Shown here one piece after another: positions 8,548 through 15,289 of a stretch of 64,000 nt of DNA; position 1 is the stretch's first letter, and every line of letters starts with the position of its first letter. Source of the stretch: Pseudorhodoplanes sp049324435 (GTDB taxonomy: Bacteria > Pseudomonadota > Alphaproteobacteria > Rhizobiales > Xanthobacteraceae); contig JBMOOQ010000057.1 of the NCBI GenBank assembly GCA_049324435.1, forward strand, positions 91,061 to 155,060, read 5' to 3'. The notes beneath the pieces are model-generated. The model worked only from the letters and a program-made list of their open reading frames with translations, was not told where the DNA came from and searched no databases. The position numbers were made by a program, and so were the translations under genes.

Positions 8548-9429
8548 ATGGCGCAGGGTATTCAGAAAGTCGGCGTGATCGGAGCCGGGCAGATGGGCTC
8601 AGGGATCGCCCATGTCTGCGCGCTGGCGGGCTTTGATGTGAAGCTTCACGACGTCTCCGAGGATCGCATCAAGCAGGCGCTCGCCACCATCAATGGCAAC
8701 ATGGCGCGGCAGGTGGCGAAGAAGGTCATCACTGAAGAGCAGCGTCAGGCTGCGCTGACGCGGATCGTAGCGGCTCCGTCGATGGCCGATCTCGGCGACA
8801 GCGACCTCGTGATCGAATCTGCGACCGAGAAGGAAGACATCAAGAAGAAGATTTACGCCGACCTCTGCCCGTCGCTGAAGGCCGATGCGATTCTGGCGAC
8901 CAACACATCGTCATTGTCGATTACGCGGCTTGCTGCGGCGACCGACCGGCCGGAGAAGTTTATCGGCATTCACTTTATGAATCCGGTTCCGCTGATGGAG
9001 CTCGTGGAGATTATCCGCGGCATCGCCACCGGCGACCAGACCTTCGAGGCGTCCAAGGAATTTGTTGGCAAGCTGCACAAGATCGTGGCCGTGGCGGAGG
9101 ATTTCCCGGCCTTCATCGTCAACCGCATCCTGCTGCCGATGATCAACGAAGCGATCTACACGCTTTACGAGGGGGTCGGTACGGTGGAAGCGATCGACAC
9201 CGCGATGAAGCTCGGCGCTCACCATCCGATGGGGCCGCTGGAGCTCGCCGATTTCATCGGGCTCGATACCTGCCTGTCGGTAATGCAGGTGCTGCATGAG
9301 GGGCTCGCGGATACGAAATATCGCCCGTGCCCGCTCCTCGTAAAATATGTCGAGGCCGGCTGGCTCGGCCGCAAGACCAAGCGCGGCTTCTACGACTATC
9401 GCGGCGAGAAGCCGGTTCCGACGCGGTAG
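8548..9429 (+). CDS. hbd: 3-hydroxybutyryl-CoA dehydrogenase
   Basis: A 293-residue NAD(P)-dependent 3-hydroxyacyl-CoA dehydrogenase. The Rossmann motif VIGAGQMGSGIAHVCA starts at residue 10. The catalytic region has ATNTSSLSI, then GIHFMNPVPLMELVEI with the active-site His, and the C-terminal domain has HHPMGPLELADFIGLD and the terminal KTKRGFYDY. It interconverts 3-hydroxybutyryl-CoA and acetoacetyl-CoA, serving butyrate/PHB metabolism. The single-domain length separates it from FadB-type fusions. A GGAGGAG ribosome-binding site precedes ATG 8548. Linkage to etfBA is common in Bradyrhizobium relatives and supports a shared acyl-CoA role. Confidence 0.94.
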   Translation: MAQGIQKVGVIGAGQMGSGIAHVCALAGFDVKLHDVSEDRIKQALATINGNMARQVAKKVITEEQRQAALTRIVAAPSMADLGDSDLVIESATEKEDIKKKIYADLCPSLKADAILATNTSSLSITRLAAATDRPEKFIGIHFMNPVPLMELVEIIRGIATGDQTFEASKEFVGKLHKIVAVAEDFPAFIVNRILLPMINEAIYTLYEGVGTVEAIDTAMKLGAHHPMGPLELADFIGLDTCLSVMQVLHEGLADTKYRPCPLLVKYVEAGWLGRKTKRGFYDYRGEKPVPTR

Positions 9430-9501
9430 GACGCGGTAAATGACGGCGTGTATTCGCGCCCCGCTATCTGCCGCCGCTCCGAGCTGGCATTTTGCGTCAA
9501 G

Positions 9502-9969
9502 CTACGCTGCCTTGCCTTGCGTCAATCCATCCGGCCCGGCGTCGAGCATGACCCTTTCGCTCACCGGATCGAAAGGCGCCGAGCAATGATCGTGTGCGAT
9601 CAGCCACTTGCCGGCGACCAGCCGCAGGCAGCTCGACGCCCGCAGCCAGACCCAATGCTCCTTGTCGTCGCTGCCGGTGCAGCCGCAACGCAGCGTGAAA
9701 TGGCAGAATGCGAGGTCACCGTTCGACACAATCGAGAGTTCGTGCAGGTCGAAGGTGACCGGCGCGCGCATATGCGGGAAGCAGGCTGCCAGATGTGCAC
9801 GATGCGCCTCCGCTCCGCGAAGCTGGAAGACGGAGTGGCAGTCGTAGCTCACCGCTTCGGGCAGATAGCAGGCCATGATCGCGTCGATATCCATGGCGCG
9901 GTTGGCGTTCGCCCAAGCGCCGAGGGCCGCACGGACGGCGGCATCCTGGTTGATGGTGGACCTCATCAT
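9502..9969 (-). CDS. SnoaL-like / NTF2-fold protein
   Basis: A 155-residue protein with the cone-shaped NTF2-like fold pattern: an N-terminal helix ending ANRAMDIDAIMACYLPEAVSYD, then alternating strands with HELSIVSNGDLAFCHFTLRC and WLRASSCLRLVAGKWLIAHDH. It matches DUF4440/SnoaL-type proteins from Rhizobiales. Members include polyketide cyclases, isomerases and many proteins without known function, so no substrate can be given. The gene is convergent with hbd and is the last of a minus-strand series; the DUF1579 gene ends 10 bases upstream of its start. Confidence 0.7.
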   Translation of the reverse strand: MMRSTINQDAAVRAALGAWANANRAMDIDAIMACYLPEAVSYDCHSVFQLRGAEAHRAHLAACFPHMRAPVTFDLHELSIVSNGDLAFCHFTLRCGCTGSDDKEHWVWLRASSCLRLVAGKWLIAHDHCSAPFDPVSERVMLDAGPDGLTQGKAA

Positions 9970-9979
9970 CGACGTCTCC

Positions 9980-10507
9980 TCACGCCTTCCGCCGGTAATG
10001 CGCGGTCATGAACTTGTGCCATTGGCCGTCCGGCCCAAGCATCTGCGACGACAGAACCCAGTGATCATCGCTCTCGACCGTCACGATGTCCTGATATTTC
10101 GCCATGCCGCCGTCGCCGGTCATGCTCGGGCCTTCGGCATCGAGCGTGAGCACCTTGCCCGACGCATCGAGCGAGCCCTCGTAGAGCCACAGATGCGTCA
10201 TCATCGATGCGATGAAAGTGCCGACGAATTTGCCTTTGGCCGGGTCGTAGCCGAGGGCGATGATGCTCTTCATCTCGCCGCCGCCGGGCATTTCACCCGA
10301 ACCTTCATTCAGCGTCCACAGGTCGCCGAGCGAGCGCGTGACGCAACTGCCGGTCGATTTCATCGGCGGCTGATCCGGGCCCATCATGCATTCGCCATCG
10401 AAGGTCCATTCGCCGATCAGCCGCTGTAGCCAGCGATGCTCCTTGGCCGGCTCCGCCATCATCGGGCAGTTGTCCTGTTTGGTGTCGGTCTTCTCGGCTA
10501 CGGACAT
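9980..10507 (-). CDS. DUF1579 family protein
   Basis: A 175-residue soluble protein. It has the DUF1579 order: EHRWLQRLIGEWTFDGECMM, SLGDLWTLNEGSGEMPGGG, IIALGYDPAKGKFVGTFIAS and a final WVLSSQMLGPDGQWHKFM strand. The predicted fold is a beta barrel of unknown role. In many Rhizobiales it sits, as here, among SRPBCC and VOC proteins; in this window it is 33 bases downstream of an SRPBCC gene on the same strand. The start ATG is preceded by AAGGAGGAAAGACG, a good ribosome-binding site. Confidence 0.85.
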   Translation of the reverse strand: MSVAEKTDTKQDNCPMMAEPAKEHRWLQRLIGEWTFDGECMMGPDQPPMKSTGSCVTRSLGDLWTLNEGSGEMPGGGEMKSIIALGYDPAKGKFVGTFIASMMTHLWLYEGSLDASGKVLTLDAEGPSMTGDGGMAKYQDIVTVESDDHWVLSSQMLGPDGQWHKFMTAHYRRKA

Positions 10508-10540
10508 CGTCTTTCCTCCTTCTCTCTGCTGCGAAATGGT

Positions 10541-11077
10541 TCAACGCTCGGCGAGCGCCTTGAGGTCCTTCAGGCCGCGCTCCATGTCGGCTCCGATCAT
10601 CCTGTCGAAGTCCATGAAAATGCAGATCACCTTGGATATCAGCGGCATGGGGCCGTACATCGCCCATGTCATGGCGGTCGAGTCGCCTTGCGGCGCGAAG
10701 GTGTATTCGACGATATTGTTCGCGGTCATCGGCCGCGTCATCGCGAGATTGAGGGTGACCTTGGACGGCGTTACGGCGGCGATGGTCAGCGAACCCGCGC
10801 CGACATCGCCGTTGCCGTCCCAAGAGAGCGTCGCGCCCGGACCGGATGCAGGACCGCTGAAGGTCTTCTTCATCGCGGGATCCTTTTTCTCGTAGGGCGA
10901 CCATTCCGCGCCGCGGCGCAGATCAGTGAGAATGCCGGCCAGCTTCTCCGGGGGCGCATTGATGGTTGCAGAGCGCTCGATCCGGAACGTGTCGGGCTGG
11001 GCCACGGCGGCATAGGCGATAACGCCACCGATGCCGAGAGCGGCAACCAAGACGACAATGAGCAGGGCTTTCAGCAT
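10541..11077 (-). CDS. SRPBCC family protein with N-terminal membrane anchor
   Basis: A 178-residue protein. A hydrophobic N-terminal helix (about residues 2-22, LLIVVLVAALGIGGVIAYAAV) acts as a signal anchor. It is followed by a START-like/SRPBCC domain that begins with FRIERSATINAPPEKLAGIL and continues with WSPYEKKDPAMKKTFSGPA. This is the polyketide cyclase/dehydrase-like group of SRPBCC proteins, which bind hydrophobic ligands; the ligand is unknown. It lies between the DUF1579 gene and a broken SRPBCC gene and is probably co-transcribed with them. Confidence 0.82.
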   Translation of the reverse strand: MLKALLIVVLVAALGIGGVIAYAAVAQPDTFRIERSATINAPPEKLAGILTDLRRGAEWSPYEKKDPAMKKTFSGPASGPGATLSWDGNGDVGAGSLTIAAVTPSKVTLNLAMTRPMTANNIVEYTFAPQGDSTAMTWAMYGPMPLISKVICIFMDFDRMIGADMERGLKDLKALAER

Positions 11078-11089
11078 ATCGGTGCTCCG

Positions 11090-11429
11090 CTATCGGTTCG
11101 CGAGAAGGATATCGAGTTTGTCGAAGGTGCCATCGAACCCTCCGCGCATGGAATCGAACATGCCGACGAAGGTCTCGATCTCGGCGCGTGTTGCATTGAT
11201 CGGGGTCGAGCGTCCGGTTACCAGCGTTGCCCCATTCTTCTCCTCGAAGGTAACGGCGTTATGGATCTCGAGCGGGAAGCGGCCTTCGAGCTGCGGAAAC
11301 GGTGCGCGGGTGAGGCCGCCATTCTCGTGCGAGCTGATCCGCCTCGCTGTAGGCCTTCCAGACCCGTGCCCGCGGCTCTTTCGCGATGCGGGTCACGACG
11401 AAGTCCTGGTCGGTATCGGTCATTGTCAT
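11090..11429 (-). pseudogene. Broken SRPBCC/AHSA1 gene with internal deletion and frameshift
   Basis: Two halves of one AHSA1-type SRPBCC protein lie in different frames. The first, from ATG 11427-11429, reads MTMTDTDQDFVVTRI, then a helix ending VWKAYSEADQLA, and terminates at a TAA after about 57 codons. The second frame then reads NGGLTRAPFPQLEGRFPLEI, VTFEEKNGATLVTGRSTPIN and FDSMRGGFDGTFDKLD to TAG at 11090-11092, which is the normal C-terminal half. The joined length is about 110 codons, against about 150-165 in intact relatives. The middle strands, including the usual WWGPKGF-like segment, are missing, so this looks like a deletion that also shifted the frame. A sequencing error alone would not explain the lost length. 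Confidence 0.7.
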
Positions 11430-11461
11430 GCAAGCGATTCAAGACTGATTGAGACCAACGC

Positions 11462-11890
11462 TCAGTTCTTGCTCAGCGGGTGCGCAAAACTCCAAACATG
11501 ACCGAACGGATCGAGCACCTGGCCGTAGCGGTCGCCCCAGAACGCGTCCCATGGCTCCATGATGACGCTCGCACCGGCCTCGGCCGCGCGCTTCACTGCG
11601 GTGTCGCAGTCCGGAACGTTGAGGTGCAGCACGAAGGTGGTCGCGCCGTTTGTCTTCGGGCCCAGCAGCTTGTTGCCGCCGTGCCGCTCACGGTGCTCGA
11701 CAAAGTCGTCCATCAGGTAAATGTGGCAGCCGTTGACGACCATTGCTGCATGCAACAGGCGCTTGCCGTCCTCGGCCGGAAGGCGCATCAGTTCGGTCGC
11801 GCCAAGCGCGGTCTTGTAGAAGTCCAGCGCATCGGCCGCACCTTCGATGACGAGATGTGGGACGACGCCTTGCGGTTGTTGCTGGTCCAT
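11462..11890 (-). CDS. VOC family protein, PhnB-like
   Basis: A 142-residue vicinal-oxygen-chelate fold protein. It starts with VVPHLVIEGAADALDFYKTALGA, has LLHAAMVVNGCHIYLMDDF in the first half and ends WDAFWGDRYGQVLDPFGHVWSFA, the signature of the PhnB/glyoxalase-like group. Members bind divalent metals; many are uncharacterised. The open frame starts at 11998, but ATG 11890 gives the family N terminus and has AGGAGG just upstream. It sits in the minus-strand series of small stress-type genes. Confidence 0.87.
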   Translation of the reverse strand: MDQQQPQGVVPHLVIEGAADALDFYKTALGATELMRLPAEDGKRLLHAAMVVNGCHIYLMDDFVEHRERHGGNKLLGPKTNGATTFVLHLNVPDCDTAVKRAAEAGASVIMEPWDAFWGDRYGQVLDPFGHVWSFAHPLSKN

Positions 11891-12002
11891 GTCGAACTTC
11901 CTCCTGTCGAACGGTGGCGCAATATTCTCGGTCCATCCGCGGAAGCGGGATCCAGTCCGGCGGAACTGGCGGTTGCTCTCGCGGGAACGAACGAACAACC
12001 CG

Positions 12003-12365
12003 TTACAGATCGATGAAGCTCTTGAAGCCGCCCCAGATCATGCGCCGGGTATCGAACGGCATCTTCTTCGGGTCGCCGATCATCTCGGCGAGGCGCTCGT
12101 CCTTCATCACCCTCTTCATGATGGCGTCGCGTTGCTTGCGCGACTTGTAGGTGATCCAGGAGAACACCACGACCTCGCCTTTCTTCAGTTTCACGGCCTG
12201 CGGGAATGAGGTCCATTTGCCGGGCTTGACGTCGTCGGCGACGCATTCGTGGTAGTCGATCGCGCCGTGATCCTTCCAAACCTGACCGGCGAGGGTCGCA
12301 ATGCGGGCATAATCCCTGAGCTTTTTCTTCGGCACCGGCAGCACAAATCCGTCGACGTAAGCCAT
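12003..12365 (-). CDS. DUF1428 domain-containing protein
   Basis: A 120-residue protein that begins MAYVDGFVLPVPKKKLRDY and contains GAIDYHECVADDV, VVFSWITYKSRKQRDAI and MPFDTRRMIWGGFKSFID, the order seen in DUF1428. The fold is a dimeric ferredoxin-like alpha/beta barrel and the function is unknown. It is in series with the GST gene (start 31 bases after that gene's stop) and the VOC gene, so a shared transcript is likely. A GGAG box precedes the ATG. Confidence 0.9.
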   Translation of the reverse strand: MAYVDGFVLPVPKKKLRDYARIATLAGQVWKDHGAIDYHECVADDVKPGKWTSFPQAVKLKKGEVVVFSWITYKSRKQRDAIMKRVMKDERLAEMIGDPKKMPFDTRRMIWGGFKSFIDL

Positions 12366-12395
12366 TGTCGATCTCCTCGGCCAATGGGATTGGGC

Positions 12396-13022
12396 TCAGG
12401 CCGCGGTCTGTGACCGTGGAAATGGCTCACGCCAGGCGGGAATTTCCCCGAGCTGCGACATCCAGCGCCTGATATTTCCGAAACCGTCGAGCGGCAGCCG
12501 GATCGTCTCGGCTTGCGGCAGCGTCACTGCCACCGCGAAGTCGGCCACAGTGAGGTGATCGCCGAGCAGAAACGCGCGTCCTTCAAGTTCGCGATCGAGC
12601 ACCGCGGCAAACTGCTTCGCAAAACCGATTGCTTCCTCGACGGCTTTCTCATCGGGCGCGCCGAGGCCGAATTTCGGCTTGATGACGTAGTTGAAATAGA
12701 GCGTGCCGGCATGGCGCGTGAAGTGCTCCGAGTTCCAGAACAGCCATTTCATCACTTCGATCTGCTTCGCCGGATCGGTCGGCCAGAGATCGGACTTCGC
12801 CCTGCGCGCGAGGTGGCACATGATCGCGTTGGATTCCCAAAGCGTGATATCGCCGTCCTGCAACGCCGGAATCTTGCCGTTCGGATTGATGGCGAGATAA
12901 TCCGGCGACTTGTGCTCGCCCTTGGCGAGATTGACGTGCACATATTCGACCGGCGAATTCAGATATTTTGCGACGGCGCAAGCCTTCTGGCCGTTGATCG
13001 TCTCGAAATAATAGAGCTTCAT
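12396..13022 (-). CDS. Glutathione S-transferase family protein
   Basis: A 208-residue GST. The N-terminal thioredoxin-like domain starts MKLYYFETINGQKACAVAKY and has INPNGKIPALQDGD and the glutathione-binding LWESNAIMCHLA. The C-terminal all-helical domain contains FLLGDHLTVADFAVAV, the N-capping box and hydrophobic-staple region conserved in GSTs. The substrate is unknown. The catalytic residue at the start is not certain: Tyr4 or Ser-type residues at this place vary between classes. It lies directly downstream of the ArsR/SRPBCC pair on the same strand. Confidence 0.9.
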   Translation of the reverse strand: MKLYYFETINGQKACAVAKYLNSPVEYVHVNLAKGEHKSPDYLAINPNGKIPALQDGDITLWESNAIMCHLARRAKSDLWPTDPAKQIEVMKWLFWNSEHFTRHAGTLYFNYVIKPKFGLGAPDEKAVEEAIGFAKQFAAVLDRELEGRAFLLGDHLTVADFAVAVTLPQAETIRLPLDGFGNIRRWMSQLGEIPAWREPFPRSQTAA

Positions 13023-13037
13023 TGTCTTGCTCCGGGT

Positions 13038-13487
13038 TCAGGCGAACAGCTTTTCCAGCTTGTCAAGCGAGCCCATCCAGCCGCGGCTGTGACCGTCGCG
13101 GGCGGCTTCGTCGGCGAATTTCTCGTGATGCAGGGTCAGGATCGAGCCGTCGCCATCGCGCGTAATAGTGATGGTGACAAACGACTCGCGTTCTTTCATC
13201 GTGTGCCAGGCCCACGTGAAGGCAAGCTTCTCGTTCGGCACTACCTCGCGATAGACGCCGCCAACCTGATGGTATTCACCGTCTTCGGTGTGAAAGCCGA
13301 TGTCGAATCGGCCCCCGACGCGCAGGTCAATCTCCGCCTTCGTCACCGGTCCTGAATCCGGACCGAACCATTTCACGATCTTTTCGGGGTCGGTCCATGC
13401 CGCGAAGACCCTTTCCGCCGGCGCATTGAGACGACGTTTGAGGGTGAGGCTTGGCTTGTCGGCGAAGTCGGCGCGGGCGAGGGACAT
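13038..13487 (-). CDS. SRPBCC/AHSA1 family protein
   Basis: A 149-residue START-like protein. It has the AHSA1 pattern LTLKRRLNAPAERVFAAWTD, KIVKWFGPDSG, VGGRFDIGFHTEDGEYHQVGG, and a C-terminal helix with GHSRGWMGSLDKLEKLF. Such proteins bind hydrophobic ligands or act as co-chaperone-like factors; the specific role is unknown. The open frame begins at 13559, but ATG 13487 follows a GGAGGAAGA ribosome-binding site. It is downstream of an ArsR-type regulator whose frame runs 115 bases into this gene; ArsR+AHSA1 pairing is a recurrent arrangement in which the regulator probably controls its partner. Confidence 0.88.
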   Translation of the reverse strand: MSLARADFADKPSLTLKRRLNAPAERVFAAWTDPEKIVKWFGPDSGPVTKAEIDLRVGGRFDIGFHTEDGEYHQVGGVYREVVPNEKLAFTWAWHTMKERESFVTITITRDGDGSILTLHHEKFADEAARDGHSRGWMGSLDKLEKLFA

Positions 13488-13816
13488 GATTCTTCCTCCA
13501 CAAAGGCAGCGAGGCGATCGAGCTGCTTGGACCAAAATTGCGCATACCGGTTCAGCCACAGCATGGCGTCCTCCATGGGCGCGGCTGTCAGCTCACAGGT
13601 CACGACGCGGCCCTTTTTCGAGCGTCGGATCAGGTTGGCGTCAGTCAGCACGTCGAGATGCTTCATGATCGCAGGCAGCGAAACCGGAAAAGGCTTCGCG
13701 ATCTCGCTCACCGACATGGCGTTGCTTTCCGCAAGCCGCGCAAGGATCGCGCGGCGGGTCGGGTCGGACAGTGCCGCAAAGGTGTCGCTCAGACTGTCGT
13801 GCTGATAGTAAACCAT
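13373..13816 (-). CDS. ArsR-family winged-helix regulator
   Basis: A 147-residue reading frame whose first 100 residues are a typical ArsR/SmtB helix-turn-helix: DTFAALSDPTRRAILARLA, SVSEIAKPFPVSLPAIMKHLDVL and LIRRSKKGRVVTCELT. After the usual end (KQLDRLAAFVEEE) the frame continues for about 38 residues rich in Ser, Pro and Arg. These are read out of frame over the start of the AHSA1 gene and are probably a stop-codon-loss tail. There is no Cys-based metal site, consistent with the non-metal class that accompanies AHSA1 genes. ATG 13816 is preferred over the in-frame ATG at 13852. Confidence 0.85.
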   Translation of the reverse strand: MVYYQHDSLSDTFAALSDPTRRAILARLAESNAMSVSEIAKPFPVSLPAIMKHLDVLTDANLIRRSKKGRVVTCELTAAPMEDAMLWLNRYAQFWSKQLDRLAAFVEEESCPSPAPTSPTSQASPSNVVSMRRRKGSSRHGPTPKRS

Positions 13817-13965
13817 GTGGTTAAGTAAATGCGTTGCAGCCCCGCCGGTCAAGAGGGGTGGCTGAATATTTTCATCAACGGCATCCGAGCGGCCGCCGCT
13901 CGCGTTAACTGCGCGTTAGTCCATCAGTAACCGGCCGCGACTTAGGATTGCCGCCGGAGCTGGCC

Positions 13966-14388
13966 ATGGCGAGTTACGGCATCAAGAAGATGAACTGGGT
14001 GCGGACTCAATCCGCATACGAGAGCATGACTGCCTGGCGCGAGAAGCGCAAAGCGTTCCAGGAGAAATACGAAGCCAGTATGCAGAATGCGATAGCGTCG
14101 CTTCAGACCGCCTGGACCGATGTCGGCTACAATATCGGCGAGATCGCGGCCAACAAGGCGATGGCACGCATTCAGCAGGAAGCCAAAGCCAAGCAGGAAA
14201 AGGCGCTGGCTGCCTTGAGCGCCGAGCAGAATCAGGTCAGCGCACCGAAGCAATCGTCGTTCAGCTACGGGGATTCGGTTACCATCAGCGGCGGCGCGAC
14301 CATCAATCTGTCTTCCAACACGATCACCCATTCCGACGGTACGGTCATCGATCTGAAGACCGGGCTCTCGGTCAATATCACGGCGTGA
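13966..14388 (+). CDS. Hypothetical helical protein upstream of a YjfB-like gene
   Basis: A 140-residue protein with no family I can name. The N-terminal half is helical and charged (AWREKRKAFQEKYEASMQNA), and a second helix AMARIQQEAKAKQEKALAA is coiled-coil-like. The last 45 residues are strand-rich and polar: SYGDSVTISGGATINLSSN and then IDLKTGLSVNITA. The start at ATG 13966 follows a GGAG box. It ends 7 bases before the YjfB-like motility gene, so both are probably one unit. This pairing suggests a surface or flagellum-related role, which is only inference. Confidence 0.65.
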   Translation: MASYGIKKMNWVRTQSAYESMTAWREKRKAFQEKYEASMQNAIASLQTAWTDVGYNIGEIAANKAMARIQQEAKAKQEKALAALSAEQNQVSAPKQSSFSYGDSVTISGGATINLSSNTITHSDGTVIDLKTGLSVNITA

Positions 14389-14395
14389 GGCGATC

Positions 14396-14590
14396 ATGGA
14401 CGTCGGAGCCCTGGCTGCCGCTTTTGCAGGTGCCTCGACCGCAAAACTGCAAATTGCGGCTGCAGCGAAGATGATGAAGATGAATGCCGATGCGCAGGGT
14501 GCCGTCGTTCAGGTGCTTGAAGCTGCGCAGCAGAACATGAAGGCACTGGTTGCGGCCGGGCTCGGCGGCAATCTCGATATTTCAGTTTGA
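14396..14590 (+). CDS. YjfB-like putative motility protein
   Basis: A 64-residue Ala- and Met-rich helical protein with the YjfB pattern: an N-terminal Met-Asp-Val, a helix AAAAKMMKMNADAQGAVVQV, and a C-terminal helix with AAQQNMKAL. Members are annotated as putative motility proteins because of their association with flagellar loci; no mechanism is known. It follows a hypothetical helical protein by 7 bases. Its 3' end overlaps the end of the convergent tlpA gene by 9 bases. Confidence 0.65.
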   Translation: MDVGALAAAFAGASTAKLQIAAAAKMMKMNADAQGAVVQVLEAAQQNMKALVAAGLGGNLDISV

Positions 14591-15247
14591 GGATTTTCCG
14601 AGCGCGGCCTTGATCAGGGCCTTGGCATCGGCGCTTGCCCATTCTGCCGGCCCGGCCAGGGTCGCGACTTCGCAACCATTCGCGTCGATCAGGATCGTTG
14701 TTGGCATCCCGAAGGCGCGGCCCTTCTCCTTGAGCTCTTGGAAAATCTTGGCCGAATTGTCGGCGTAATAGCCAAGCGAGGCGATGCCGGCATCGCTCAA
14801 CCAGGCTTTCGCCTTTTCCGGATTGCGGGTGTCGATATTGACCGCGACCACTTCAAAGTCGGGCCCGCCGAGCGCCTTCTGCAACTCGTCGAGCGCGGGC
14901 ATTTCCTTCTTGCAGGGCGTGCACCAGGTGGCCCACAGGTTGAGTAGTATAGTCTTGCCTTTCCACTCGCCCAGCGTGCGCTCCTTGCCGTCGCCATCGC
15001 GGAAGGCAATGTTGGTTAATGGAATCGGACTCTTGGCAGGGGTCAGCGCCGCCACCTCCCCACGCAGGAGCGGTTTCAGCTTTTCGGCAAGCTGCGCAGC
15101 TGGCCGGCAGGCTTCCGGCACCGCCGATTTGCGCAGCACCATGCCAATCCCGTATATCCCCGCCAACGCCACGACGACGCCCGCGAGTGCGCCCAGAAGC
15201 ATGACCGCCAGGCGCTTTTTTGCGAATTCACGGGTCTCGAACGGCAT
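14582..15247 (-). CDS. tlpA: Thiol:disulfide interchange protein TlpA
   Basis: A 221-residue membrane-anchored thioredoxin-like protein, the same length as I recall for Bradyrhizobium TlpA. One hydrophobic helix (about residues 16-38) is the N-terminal anchor. The periplasmic thioredoxin domain has LLNLWATWCTPCKKEMPAL, with redox Cys in a WCTPC motif, and FGMPTTILIDANGCE with the cis-Pro. TlpA reduces the copper chaperone ScoI and the CuA site of cytochrome oxidase, so it serves aa3 oxidase assembly. ATG 15247 is chosen; upstream residues in the frame are read over argH. It is divergent from argH, as in Bradyrhizobium. Confidence 0.92.
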   Translation of the reverse strand: MPFETREFAKKRLAVMLLGALAGVVVALAGIYGIGMVLRKSAVPEACRPAAQLAEKLKPLLRGEVAALTPAKSPIPLTNIAFRDGDGKERTLGEWKGKTILLNLWATWCTPCKKEMPALDELQKALGGPDFEVVAVNIDTRNPEKAKAWLSDAGIASLGYYADNSAKIFQELKEKGRAFGMPTTILIDANGCEVATLAGPAEWASADAKALIKAALGKSSN

Positions 15248-15289
15248 CGGTCGGAACACTCTCAGGTCACGGTCACTCAGGTTACGGTC

